From an uncultured Litoreibacter sp. (lineage in GTDB: Bacteria; Pseudomonadota; Alphaproteobacteria; Rhodobacterales; Rhodobacteraceae), in the NCBI RefSeq assembly GCF_947487515.1, contig NZ_CANKWO010000003.1:327103-391102 (forward strand): a stretch of 64,000 nt of DNA. Direction: 5' to 3'. The notes beneath the pieces are model-generated. The model searched no databases and was not told the DNA's origin. It was given only the letters and a program-made list of their open reading frames with translations. Shown piece after piece: positions 9,837 through 17,976 of the stretch (its first letter is position 1; each line of letters opens with the position of its first letter). The position numbers were made by a program, and so were the translations under genes.

Positions 9837-9986
9837 GACTATATTCCTTTGTTTAATGGGTGCGGCTGCCTCCAAGGGTGTCGGGCCGCGTGAAGAGTGC
9901 CGTATAGGAGGGAATCGCCTGCTTGAAAAGGGGTTTCATCGGCTTTTCCATTGCTGCGCGATCGGTGTGACGATACCGCTTGGCCT

Positions 9987-11120
9987 ATGACGATTGCAAA
10001 CGCCCTGCGAACTTCCAAAACCCCCGCACTCACCTTCGCTATTGTGGGGCTGTATTGGGGCTGTTTTGCGGCCTATGTGCCCGAGTTAAAGGAGCAGATT
10101 GGCGCGGGGGATGCCCGATTTGGTCTTCTGTTGTTGGGGTCGGCTTGCGGGCTGGCCACAACCATGTGGTTTGCCCCCGTATTTGACCGGTGGCTGGGGC
10201 GTTGGTCGATGGGGGTCAGTGCCATGTTGCTGGCCTTTGCCTTCCTGATGCCGGGGCTGGCGACAACTTCAACGACCTTCTTTTTGGCGATGTTTGGCTG
10301 CGGTCTGGCCTCGGGGCTAACGGATGTGATCATGAACGCCCGCGTGTCCGAATTGGAGGCCGCAACAGGCCGCCCCCTTATGAATGCAAACCACGGCGCC
10401 TTTTCCTTGGCCTATGCGATTGCCGCTGCGGGAACCGGTTTGGCGCGCGAAGCCAGTATTCAACCTGCCGTGTTGTTTGCGATGATAGGGGCGGTCGTCA
10501 TGGTACTGTTTTACCGGCTCAGAATGAAACCCGATGACGCCAAGCATGACGGTCGCCCCGTTTCCTTGCCTTGGGGGACGGTCGCGCTATGCGGCGCGGT
10601 GGTGCTGATCGCCTTCATGTCGGAGGCGGCGGTGGAGGCATGGTCCGCACTGCATGTGGAGCGGACATTGGGGGGCAGCGCCGCCGAAGGTGCGCTAGGG
10701 CCCGCGATGCTGGGGCTTACCATGACCATCGGTCGCTTCGGAGGTCAGGCGGTCAGCGAGCGGTTGAGCGACACCAGCGTGATCCTAGGGGCCGCAGGTC
10801 TGTCGGTTGTGGGCACCCTGTGTGTTGTCGTGGCCGCAACCCCGCTGATCGCCTACATCGGCTTTGGGGTCATGGGGCTGGGCATATCGGTGATCGGTCC
10901 CTTGGGGTTGGCTTTGGTCGGGCGGATGGTGCCCCCTTCGCTACGTACCGTCGCGATTTCGCGCACGGCGGTGTTGGGGTTTCTGGGCTTCTTTGCCGCG
11001 CCAACGATTATGGGCCTTATCTCTGAGGGCTACGGGTTGCGGGCCGCCTATGCGGCGGTCGCGTTATTGCTGGTGGGGCTGGTGCCCTTGGTTTTTGCCT
11101 TGCGAGGCCGCGGGGCCTAA
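9987..11120 (+). CDS. Major facilitator superfamily transporter
   Basis: 377 residues from the ATG at 9987. About 12 hydrophobic helices with the N/C pseudo-repeat of the MFS; a charged loop near residue 180-190 (Y-R-L-R-M-K-P-D-D-A-K) separates the two halves. Many helices carry Gly/Ala-rich packing motifs (for example G-F-G-V-M-G-L-G-I-S-V-I-G). The general appearance is YbjJ-like, but no substrate can be assigned. Its last 4 bases overlap the end of lldD on the other strand. Confidence 0.85.
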   Translation: MTIANALRTSKTPALTFAIVGLYWGCFAAYVPELKEQIGAGDARFGLLLLGSACGLATTMWFAPVFDRWLGRWSMGVSAMLLAFAFLMPGLATTSTTFFLAMFGCGLASGLTDVIMNARVSELEAATGRPLMNANHGAFSLAYAIAAAGTGLAREASIQPAVLFAMIGAVVMVLFYRLRMKPDDAKHDGRPVSLPWGTVALCGAVVLIAFMSEAAVEAWSALHVERTLGGSAAEGALGPAMLGLTMTIGRFGGQAVSERLSDTSVILGAAGLSVVGTLCVVVAATPLIAYIGFGVMGLGISVIGPLGLALVGRMVPPSLRTVAISRTAVLGFLGFFAAPTIMGLISEGYGLRAAYAAVALLLVGLVPLVFALRGRGA

Positions 11121-12280
11121 GCCCAATCGCCATAGAAGTCGCGCGGCACCAGCAGGTTTTGCTTGCCCAAGTCCTGCACGGTTTTTTCACCGCAAAGGGC
11201 CATAGTGATGTCCAGCTCTTTGTGGATGACGCTCAGCGCCTCTTCCACACCTTGCTGGCCGTTCGCCCCCAACCCGTAGATGAAAGCGCGTCCGATATAG
11301 GTGCCTTTGGCCCCCATCGCCAAGGCCTTCAACACGTCTTGACCCGACCGGATGCCGCTATCTAGGTGAACCTCGATCTTGTCACCCACCGCATCCATAA
11401 TTGATGGCAGCGCTTTGATCGAAGACATCGCACCGTCCAATTGCCGCCCGCCGTGGTTCGACACCACGATCGCGTCAGCCCCCACGTTCAACGCCATTTT
11501 GGCGTCATCGGCATCCAAAATGCCCTTGAGGATCAGCGGCCCGCCCCAGAGGTCTTTGATCTCTTTGACATAGTCCCAATCCAGTTTCGGATCGAAGCTT
11601 TCTGCGGCCCAAACGGACAGCGAGCTCATGTCCGTGATCCCGTCAATGTGACCGACAATATTCCCAAAGCTGCGCCGTTTGGTTTGCAGCATCTGCAAGC
11701 CCCACCGCCATTTGGTTGCCAGATCAAAGATCGTATGGGGGGACAGCTTGATTGGTACCGTCAGCCCGTTCTTGATATCCTTGTGGCGTTGCCCCAGAAT
11801 TTGCAGGTCCAAGGTCAATACCAAAGCCGAACACCCCGCATCCTTGGCGCGTTGAATGGCGCGTTTGGTAAACTCGCGGTCTTTCATCACGTAGAGCTGG
11901 AACCAGAAGGGGGCGGAGGTATGCTCCGCGACGTCCTCAAGAGAGCACACAGACATGGTCGACAGCGTGAATGGCACGCCGAATTTTTCCGCCGCCTTGG
12001 CCGCAAGGATTTCACCGTCCGCATGTTGCATGCCCGTGGACCCAACAGGGGCCAAAGCCACCGGCATGGCAACATCTTGCCCGATCATCTGGCTTTTGGT
12101 GCTGCGGCCGGTCATGTCCACCGCCACCCGTTGGCGCAGTTTGATCAGATCGAAGTCCGATGAATTCTCGCGGAACGTCTGCTCGGTCCAGCTTCCACTT
12201 TCGCAATAGTCAAAGAACATCTTCGGCGTGCGCCGCTTGTAGATGCGCTTCAGGTCTTCAATTTCAGTGATTTTAGCCAT
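11117..12280 (-). CDS. lldD: FMN-dependent L-lactate dehydrogenase / alpha-hydroxy-acid oxidase
   Basis: 387 residues, FMN (beta/alpha)8 barrel that oxidises L-lactate or a related 2-hydroxy acid, probably at the inner face of the membrane. The catalytic histidine is in S-N-H-G-G-R-Q-L-D-G (~residue 275). The FMN phosphate site follows in D-S-G-I-R-S-G-Q-D and G-A-K-G-T-Y-I-G-R-A-F. The N-terminal A-P-V-G-S-T-G-M and W-F-Q-L-Y-V motifs are conserved. A long inverted repeat lies 13 bp upstream of its start. Substrate choice within the family is not certain. Confidence 0.9.
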   Translation of the reverse strand: MAKITEIEDLKRIYKRRTPKMFFDYCESGSWTEQTFRENSSDFDLIKLRQRVAVDMTGRSTKSQMIGQDVAMPVALAPVGSTGMQHADGEILAAKAAEKFGVPFTLSTMSVCSLEDVAEHTSAPFWFQLYVMKDREFTKRAIQRAKDAGCSALVLTLDLQILGQRHKDIKNGLTVPIKLSPHTIFDLATKWRWGLQMLQTKRRSFGNIVGHIDGITDMSSLSVWAAESFDPKLDWDYVKEIKDLWGGPLILKGILDADDAKMALNVGADAIVVSNHGGRQLDGAMSSIKALPSIMDAVGDKIEVHLDSGIRSGQDVLKALAMGAKGTYIGRAFIYGLGANGQQGVEEALSVIHKELDITMALCGEKTVQDLGKQNLLVPRDFYGDWA

Positions 12281-12292
12281 GCCGCAGCCTTA

Positions 12293-12331
12293 CCGTCCAA
12301 ATTGGTTAGGAGTTGTTACCAATTTGGGCGG
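12293..12331 (-). promoter_or_regulatory. 14-bp inverted repeat between trpA and lldD
   Basis: Arms CCGTCCAAATTGGT (12293-12306) and ACCAATTTGGGCGG (12318-12331), 13 of 14 paired plus one G-U, with an 11-nt loop. It lies 20 bp after the trpA stop and 13 bp before the lldD start. The inner halves AATTGGT/ACCAATT resemble half-sites of LldR/PdhR-type GntR regulators, but the spacing is longer than the usual three bases. It may be an operator, or a terminator of trpA without a T-run. Confidence 0.5.
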
Positions 12332-12351
12332 TTTGGTGTCAATGCGGTGCG

Positions 12352-13143
12352 TTAAGCCCGATGCGCGCCATCCGCCAGCGACTTCACGAAGGCTAAGACG
12401 TCTTCCGTGCTGTCGCCATTTGCGATCTTGGACACGATTGCCGACCCCACAACGGTGCCATCCGCCACAGCGGCCACGGCCTCAGCGGTCTCAGGCGTTT
12501 TCACACCGAAGCCCACGATGACCGGAAGGTCTGTGCTGCCCTTGATGCGCGCCACTTCGGGGGCCACATCGGTTGCACTGGCTTCGGCAGCACCTGTGAT
12601 GCCGGTGATCGAGACGTAGTAGAGAAACCCAGAGGTATTCTGCAGCACCTTAGGCAAGCGTTTGTCATCAGTGGTTGGGGTGGCCAAACGGATGAAATTG
12701 AGGCCAGCGGCTTGGGCGGGGATGCAAAGTTCTTCGTCTTCCTCAGGGGGCAGGTCGACAATGATCATACCGTCGATACCAACCTCTTTGGCTTCAGCCA
12801 GAAACTTGTCCACGCCGCGTGAATAGATCGGGTTGTAGTAGCCCATCATCACAATCGGCGTGATGTCATCTGTGGCGCGGAAGTCGCGGACGAATTGCAG
12901 GAACTTATCCAGCGTCATGCCCGCTTCCAACGCGCGTTGTCCGGCCAGCTGAATGGTCTCGCCATCGGCCATCGGGTCGGTGAAGGGAAGGCCCAGCTCG
13001 ATGATATCAACACCGGCTGCGGGCAGGCCTTTGACGATCTCTAGGGCGCGGGCCTCATCGGGGTCGCCGGCCATCACATAGGTGACAAAAGCCTTTTTGC
13101 CCTCGGCCTTCAGCCGCGCGAATGTGTCGTCGATGCGTGTCAT
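12352..13143 (-). CDS. trpA: Tryptophan synthase alpha chain
   Basis: Cleaves indole-3-glycerol phosphate to indole and glyceraldehyde-3-phosphate; partner of TrpB. 263 residues. The catalytic Glu is in [11 protein letters not shown] (near 49) and the catalytic Asp in F-T-D-P-M-A-D-G (near 60). The phosphate loops are V-G-F-G-V-K-T and [10 protein letters not shown]. It is not next to trpB, which is 5.5 kb away on the opposite strand. The start is an ATG at 13143; ychF is divergent across 187 bp. Confidence 0.96.
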   Translation of the reverse strand: MTRIDDTFARLKAEGKKAFVTYVMAGDPDEARALEIVKGLPAAGVDIIELGLPFTDPMADGETIQLAGQRALEAGMTLDKFLQFVRDFRATDDITPIVMMGYYNPIYSRGVDKFLAEAKEVGIDGMIIVDLPPEEDEELCIPAQAAGLNFIRLATPTTDDKRLPKVLQNTSGFLYYVSITGITGAAEASATDVAPEVARIKGSTDLPVIVGFGVKTPETAEAVAAVADGTVVGSAIVSKIANGDSTEDVLAFVKSLADGAHRA

Positions 13144-13330
13144 GTGGCGTCCCCTGACTTATAACTCACAGGGGTTTGCACCATGTTAAGGGGGGAGATC
13201 AACGGGCGAGGGGGGATTTCTTCGATTTGGGGGGCGTTGCTGTGCTGCGCGCCATCAAAAAACCCATATATGCTTGACCAGAGCCGCCACCAGCCCCTAC
13301 ATGCGCCGGAACCGGATTTAGGAGAGCGTC

Positions 13331-14428
13331 ATGGGTTTCAAGATGGGTATTGTCGGACTGCCAAACGTAGGCAAGTCCACGTTGTTCAACGCGTTGACCC
13401 GAACGGCGGCGGCGCAGGCGGCGAACTTTCCGTTTTGCACCATTGAGCCCAACGTGGGCGAGGTCGCTGTCCCAGACGCGCGGCTTGATACTTTGGCCGA
13501 GATCGCAAGCTCCAAGTCGATCATCCCGACCCGCATGACCTTTGTGGATATCGCAGGGCTGGTGAAGGGCGCATCGCAGGGCGAAGGGTTGGGCAACCAG
13601 TTCCTTGCCAACATCCGCGAGACCGACGCCATCGCCCATGTGCTGCGCTGCTTCGAGGATGGCGATGTAACGCACGTGGATGGCCGCGTAGACCCCGTGG
13701 CCGACGCGGATGTGATCGAGACCGAGCTGATGCTGTCGGACATGGAATCCATCGAGAAACGTCTGGTCAACATCGTGCGCAAGGTGCGCGGTGGGGACAA
13801 AGAGGCCGTTCAGCAAGAACGTCTGATGAAAATGGCCATGGAAGCGTTGGAAAACGGCAAGCCTGCGCGCACGGTCGAGGTGGATGAGGACGACCAAAAG
13901 CAGTGGAAAATGCTGCAGCTCCTGACCTCCAAACCGATCCTATATGTGTGCAACGTGGATGAGGCATCTTCTGCCACGGGCAATGAGTTCTCGGAAAAAG
14001 TCGCGGTAATGGCAGCAGAGCAAGGCGCCGCCCATGTTGTGATCTCTGCGCAGATTGAGGAAGAAATTTCCCAACTGGAAGCCGAAGAAGCCGAGATGTT
14101 CTTGACCGAAATGGGCCTGCAGGAAGCAGGCTTGGACCGGTTGATCCGCGCGGGCTACGAGCTTTTGCACTTGGAGACCTATTTCACCGTAGGCCCCAAA
14201 GAGGCGCGCGCGTGGACGATCAAGCAGGGCACGCTGGCCCCGCAGGCCGCGGGCGTGATCCATGGCGACTTCGAGAAAGGCTTCATCCGCGCCGAGACGA
14301 TTGCCTATGATGACTTCGTGACCTTCAAGGGTGAACAACCCGCCAAAGAAGCGGGCAAGATGCGCGCCGAGGGTAAGGGCTACACCGTCAAAGACGGCGA
14401 CGTATTGCACTTCTTGTTCAACAAATAG
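13331..14428 (+). CDS. ychF: Redox-regulated ATPase YchF (Obg-like)
   Basis: 365 residues, ribosome-associated P-loop ATPase of the OLA1/YchF family. G1 is G-L-P-N-V-G-K-S-T at ~8-16, G3 D-I-A-G-L near 74, and the degenerate G4 Y-V-C-N-V-D-E near 205. A coiled-coil arm and a C-terminal TGS domain (to I-K-D-G-D-V-L-H-F-L-F-N-K) follow. TAGGAGAGCGTC precedes the ATG. It is a single gene, with a hairpin 20 bp after the stop. Confidence 0.96.
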   Translation: MGFKMGIVGLPNVGKSTLFNALTRTAAAQAANFPFCTIEPNVGEVAVPDARLDTLAEIASSKSIIPTRMTFVDIAGLVKGASQGEGLGNQFLANIRETDAIAHVLRCFEDGDVTHVDGRVDPVADADVIETELMLSDMESIEKRLVNIVRKVRGGDKEAVQQERLMKMAMEALENGKPARTVEVDEDDQKQWKMLQLLTSKPILYVCNVDEASSATGNEFSEKVAVMAAEQGAAHVVISAQIEEEISQLEAEEAEMFLTEMGLQEAGLDRLIRAGYELLHLETYFTVGPKEARAWTIKQGTLAPQAAGVIHGDFEKGFIRAETIAYDDFVTFKGEQPAKEAGKMRAEGKGYTVKDGDVLHFLFNK

Positions 14429-14447
14429 CCGGACGCATCATCCAGCA

Positions 14448-14470
14448 GGTTTGGTGTTCCGCGCCAAACC
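14448..14470 (+). terminator. Hairpin after ychF, probable weak terminator
   Basis: Stem GGTTTGG/CCAAACC with a 9-nt loop, 20 bp after the ychF stop. There is no T-tract, so termination would need Rho or another factor. Confidence 0.4.
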
Positions 14471-14554
14471 GGCCCCCAGAGAGGGAAAACCCGCAGCGCT
14501 TTCCCATACAGCGCGCAGCGCAGGGCTGTATCTTGAGTGCAAAGGAGAGATGTC

Positions 14555-14878
14555 ATGTCCAAGACAGCTACACCCGCTCAACATCACAGCGATCTATTGT
14601 GGCAACTGACCGGAGCACGGGCAGGGCCGGTACTGCTTGTGACAGGGGATTTGGATGCGCTGGGCCCCGTGGTCGAGAGGATGCAAGCGCTTCCCTCGCT
14701 GGTCTATATGCGGGGCACCTTAAAGGTTGGCGGACACAACGTGCAAGAAGACGCAGATGTCGTGTTTGAACTTCCAAGCCGCGATCCAACAGAAAGCTAT
14801 TGGCTGATCCTGACGCAAGCTAAGGGTTTGGGCATGATCTCGGGGCGCGGCATTCCGACGGATTTAGAGGCCGCGTAA
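14555..14878 (+). CDS. Conserved-looking small cytosolic protein, unknown
   Basis: 107 residues from the ATG at 14555, which follows a good AAGGAGAG site by 7 bp. No signal peptide or membrane helix. The sequence is soluble and mixed alpha/beta (V-L-L-V-T-G-D-L-D-A-L-G-P-V-V-E, D-A-D-V-V-F-E-L-P). It lies 109 bp before another unknown gene and upstream of tRNA-Ser. I do not recognise the family. Confidence 0.6.
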   Translation: MSKTATPAQHHSDLLWQLTGARAGPVLLVTGDLDALGPVVERMQALPSLVYMRGTLKVGGHNVQEDADVVFELPSRDPTESYWLILTQAKGLGMISGRGIPTDLEAA

Positions 14879-14986
14879 CGCCCCAAATCTGTTATAGTTC
14901 AGCTTAGAAACCAGTTTCTTTTTCTCCTGTTTATGGCAGGGTGTCGGAATTGAAACGAGTGATTCCAAACTGAACGGATACCCATT

Positions 14987-15637
14987 ATGGCTGGCCCAAA
15001 AACACGCCCCGACAACAATTTTCACTGCTTTGAAGGGGCCGGTTACGGGTTCTGGAAAGCCATCGCCCAAGGCATGCGCCCGACTGGCATGTCGAATTCC
15101 CCTGACGGGTATCAACTGGATTATGCAAAGGACGTTGATGGCTCGATCGTGCACAATGGTGGCATGTTCGCGCCCCAAGAAGTGAAGCTGAAGCCGGGAA
15201 ATTACTTTCGGTTCTTCGGAACGGCGTCCAAAAATGTATATGGTGCGAAGTCGTCAATGGCTGGCGGCTGGTGGCTGGACTACGATAACTTCGTGAAGGT
15301 CGGCGCATGGGCTGAAGAGCATGACATTTCGTTGGCGCGTGCAGCGCAAGCCTTGCTGGTGATCCCCAAGGAATGGCACGACTGCGGATACGTCGGCCGC
15401 GCAAGACTGAGCACGACAATGAAGGCGTGGGTTGGCAAAGGGAAACCTGCCACCGGCTCGATCAGCCCCGACAGCGCCAAGCGCGACAAAGCCACGACCC
15501 CTGTTACGACGGCACCTACACATCTGGAAATGAAGCAGTATTTTGTTCCCGGAGAGCGCGAATTGCTGAAAGGATGCTTCAAGTTGTTGAACTCCCAACA
15601 AGTGATCCGAAAAGGTACAGGCCTGCCGCAGGTTTAA
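14987..15637 (+). CDS. Unknown 216-residue protein upstream of tRNA-Ser
   Basis: Soluble protein with an aromatic-rich N-terminal half: F-H-C-F-E-G-A-G-Y-G-F-W, Y-F-R-F-F-G-T, G-G-W-W-L-D-Y-D-N-F. A helical middle follows (W-A-E-E-H-D-I-S-L-A-R-A-A-Q-A-L-L-V-I-P-K-E-W-H). After residue ~150 comes a Pro/Thr/Lys linker and a short hydrophobic end. The G-G-W-W-L-D-Y and K-N-V-Y-G-A-K patterns hint at a compact enzyme or toxin-like fold, but this is only an impression. The leader (14879-14986) shows no clear ribosome site. Its position beside a tRNA-anchored integrase relic makes horizontal origin possible. Confidence 0.55.
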   Translation: MAGPKTRPDNNFHCFEGAGYGFWKAIAQGMRPTGMSNSPDGYQLDYAKDVDGSIVHNGGMFAPQEVKLKPGNYFRFFGTASKNVYGAKSSMAGGWWLDYDNFVKVGAWAEEHDISLARAAQALLVIPKEWHDCGYVGRARLSTTMKAWVGKGKPATGSISPDSAKRDKATTPVTTAPTHLEMKQYFVPGERELLKGCFKLLNSQQVIRKGTGLPQV

Positions 15638-15700
15638 AGGACGTTCAGCGGGGCAATTTTTCGGTTGCTGCCCCGTAAACCTATCGCTAAACGGGTCAAC

Positions 15701-15790
15701 GGAGACGTGGCCGAGTGGTCGAAGGCGCTCCCCTGCTAAGGGAGTAGGCCCGGAAGGGTCTCGAGGGTTCGAATCCCTTCGTCTCCGCCA
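15701..15790 (+). tRNA. tRNA-Ser (anticodon GCU)
   Basis: 90 nt including an encoded CCA. The acceptor stem pairs GGAGACG with CGTCTCC. The anticodon stem CTCCC/GGGAG encloses the loop CTGCTAA, with anticodon GCT at 15735-15737. It has the long variable arm typical of serine tRNAs, and the T-arm holds GGTTCGAATCC. Confidence 0.97.
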
Positions 15791-15888
15791 CTTGACCTGT
15801 AACTCACTGGTCATAACCGTTTTTCCAAGAGCGCTTCTGGCAAATCCAGCCCCTGCTAAAGACACCTGTTACAGTAGGAACGCAAAGG

Positions 15889-15999
15889 ATGGGCATTACT
15901 CCGCGTCTCGTGCTTCGAGGCACGACCTATTACTTTCGCATGGCTGTGCCGCGCCACCTCGTGAAACGATTGGGCAGGCAGATGGCGTGCAAGGTCTAG
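15889..15999 (+). pseudogene. N-terminal remnant of a tyrosine-recombinase integrase
   Basis: A 36-codon frame ends in TAG at 15997. It reads like the N-terminus of phage-type integrases with a DUF6538-like segment: L-V-L-R-G-T-T-Y-Y-F-R-M-A-V-P-R-H-L-V-K-R-L-G-R-Q (compare the family pattern of L-x-R-R-G-x-x-Y-Y-F-R-x-R-V-P-x-D-L). It begins 98 bp after the 3' end of tRNA-Ser, the usual place for an island integrase. No core-binding or catalytic domain follows; the rest has been lost. AAAGGA lies just before the ATG. This reads as a relic of a tRNA-integrated element. Confidence 0.6.
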
Positions 16000-16298
16000 A
16001 CACTGTTCGCAATGGGACATGGTCGTTGTCTTGTTCTCCCCCGCGCACATTGTTCTGGATGGTACGCCCCACCCGTGAAATTATGCTGACGGCAGGCATG
16101 GGATGGGACCCCGAAGAGGAACGTTGGTTCGTCACTGGCGTTCGATTGGGCAACATCAGACGACGTTAGCCCCGTGCCTCATTACGCATCCCCCCCGCGA
16201 ATGGAACGCATCTGAGCCTTTGAGGCAGGCGACGTTGCTTCGCATGATCTCTGGGTGCTGCCGTATATCCAACAAGCAAACCCGCAGCAGCCGGTTGG
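16000..16298. other. Gene-free stretch after the integrase relic
   Basis: About 300 bp with only short open frames (for example 16060-16169, ending V-T-G-V-R-L-G-N-I-R-R-R). None has a ribosome site or a recognisable family. It probably contains decayed island sequence. No second copy of the tRNA 3' end is visible in the window. Confidence 0.5.
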
Positions 16299-16697
16299 CT
16301 ATCGGTCGAGGCTGGACAATATGGCTGACGCGGTTGCCTCGTTGATGGCGAGGACCGTGTTGTAGAGGGTCGCCAATCTCAAAAGCGATTTGACGTCGAC
16401 ATCATGGGGGAGTGCCGACAACGGATCGGTAAAGAAGATGAGTGTACCCAATCGTCCTTCCGCAATCATTGCGCCGATTTGAGCGTCCCCGCCCAACGGG
16501 CCACTTTTGAGCCGCGTGATCGGCAAGTTCACTTCGTCGGCAATCCGCCCGCCGGTCGTCCCTGTGCCGAAAAGTTCGAACTCGCGCAGGATGTCGGCAT
16601 TTGCCCCAGCCCATTCGACCATGCGGTCTTTCATTTGGTCATGCGCGACCAGCGCGATGCTCCGGTCGCCACCGGTTGGGGTCGCCTTATGTGTCAT
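16299..16697 (-). CDS. mgsA: Methylglyoxal synthase
   Basis: Converts dihydroxyacetone phosphate to methylglyoxal and phosphate, a bypass of lower glycolysis. 132 residues from the ATG at 16697 (AGAGGA lies 9 bp upstream; the TTG two codons earlier is less likely). Family motifs: A-L-V-A-H-D-x-x-K with the catalytic region near residue 15-20, the phosphate loop G-T-G-T-T-G-G, and S-G-P-L-G-G-D-A-Q-I-G-A followed by F-T-D-P-L. The start overlaps the end of the gntR gene by 11 bp, so the two are co-transcribed. A DHAP-consuming enzyme beside this cluster could handle excess triose phosphate from it. Confidence 0.93.
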   Translation of the reverse strand: MTHKATPTGGDRSIALVAHDQMKDRMVEWAGANADILREFELFGTGTTGGRIADEVNLPITRLKSGPLGGDAQIGAMIAEGRLGTLIFFTDPLSALPHDVDVKSLLRLATLYNTVLAINEATASAILSSLDR

Positions 16698-17634
16698 CGT
16701 CAAGTTTCCTCTGACTGCTGGTATCCGCGGCCCAGTTCCAAGCGAGCGGGGATTTTCGTTTAAGCGCCCCGCTTAAGTGTTGCCGCATTCTGTAGGAGGC
16801 ATCGGCGATATTGCCCAATTCAAGTAGCGACAAAATCTCGAGGTGTTCGGTGCATTGCTCGATCAACCGCTCTCGGTTTATCTCGGCGCGATATTCCATC
16901 AAGCGCCGCATGCGGTTCACCCGTTGAAGAGACATTAAGAAGAAAGGGTTGCCTGACATTTTGATGATGTCTTCGTGGAACGTTGACCCGTTCTCGAGAA
17001 GAGATTCCCCATGGGCGGAGTTCAGATCGATCTCCAGCATATGCTCTTGGGTGCGGCGTTGCTCGTCCAGAACTTTGTGATCCAGCTCGAACGAGGGCTC
17101 AAGCATTGCCACGGGTTCAATCGCCATCCGGAACCGGTAGATTTCATCAAAGGCCTCGGGTGTTTTCGCGACTGGAAGAAAGCGCCAACCGTACCCTTCC
17201 TTTCGTTCTGCCCAGCCTTCGCGTGCTGCGCGAACCAGAAGTTCGCCGACCTTGGCCTTGGTCCAATCATACTTCTGGCGCAAAAATTGTTCTGTGACGT
17301 CTTCGGGGATTTCATTGGTTAGCCAATCGTCCGCCAGTCTTTGATAATCGTCTGCCTGACCCTGATCAGTGTCTTTCAGGGTATCCTTGATACTTGGCGG
17401 CAATTGATCGGCGACGAAGTAGCCGCGGTTGGCCTGACGAACGAGAATATTCTGGGCCTCAAGGGTGATCAGTGCTTCGCGCACGGGGGTTCGTGAGACG
17501 CCGTAGCGATCCGCCACTTGCTGCGCGCCGATATGTTGCCCTTGTTTCAGTGCTCCGGTCACAATGTCGTGTATCAGTCGATTGGATATCTTTCGTGACA
17601 GTTCGCTCGTTCGCACAGGTGGGGTCACTTTCAT
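16687..17634 (-). CDS. GntR-family (FCD) regulator with an extra winged-helix-like segment
   Basis: Probable ligand-responsive repressor of the adjacent tct cluster. 315 residues against ~230-250 for a usual FadR/FCD protein. Residues ~10-75 form the GntR winged helix (Q-Q-V-A-D-R-Y-G-V-S-R-T-P-V-R-E-A-L). Residues ~95-165 are extra and look like a second winged helix (Y-D-W-T-K-A-K-V-G-E-L-L ... G-Y-G-W-R-F-L-P). The rest is a helical FCD sensor domain with a His metal-ligand candidate in F-H-E-D-I-I-K-M-S-G-N-P-F-F. It is divergent from tctC, and a long inverted repeat lies 39 bp upstream of its start. Confidence 0.88.
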   Translation of the reverse strand: MKVTPPVRTSELSRKISNRLIHDIVTGALKQGQHIGAQQVADRYGVSRTPVREALITLEAQNILVRQANRGYFVADQLPPSIKDTLKDTDQGQADDYQRLADDWLTNEIPEDVTEQFLRQKYDWTKAKVGELLVRAAREGWAERKEGYGWRFLPVAKTPEAFDEIYRFRMAIEPVAMLEPSFELDHKVLDEQRRTQEHMLEIDLNSAHGESLLENGSTFHEDIIKMSGNPFFLMSLQRVNRMRRLMEYRAEINRERLIEQCTEHLEILSLLELGNIADASYRMRQHLSGALKRKSPLAWNWAADTSSQRKLDDDT

Positions 17635-17672
17635 GATGCCTAGAAGTCAGGTTGGATTGCATTTTCTAATCG

Positions 17673-17701
17673 GCATGAGGCCAGAAAAACTGGCTTTATG
17701 C
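17673..17701. promoter_or_regulatory. Interrupted palindrome, candidate GntR operator
   Basis: Arms GCATGAGGCCAG and CTGGCTTTATGC match at 10 of 12 positions around a 5-bp A-tract. It lies in the 342-bp divergent gap between gntR (start 17634) and tctC (start 17977). The same gap also has a TGATATCA palindrome at 17904-17911 and AT-rich stretches that should hold both promoters. No ORF in the gap is credible. Confidence 0.45.
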
Positions 17702-17976
17702 AAATTAAAAGCCGAAAAATACGGACTGTTGCGGCAATTTCTCACCCCAGCTTGCAAGAGCATTCTCCCAAATCAGAGCCGTCAGGCGATCACATTCGTG
17801 TCAGTGGAATTGGGTAAATCATTGTTAATATTAGGTTAATCGGAGTTTTCAATAAGGGCGCAGGAATATCGATTGCACAAGTGAAAATATGTATTGGCTT
17901 TTATGATATCAATATGCAATTCATTGGGGGAGCGCAGGAATCGCGCTTGGGAGTTTACTCAATGGGAGGACGATCA

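Noticed and set aside
15760-16350. Second attachment-site copy of the tRNA-Ser 3' end
   Set aside because: No repeat of the T-arm/acceptor sequence is visible downstream in the window.
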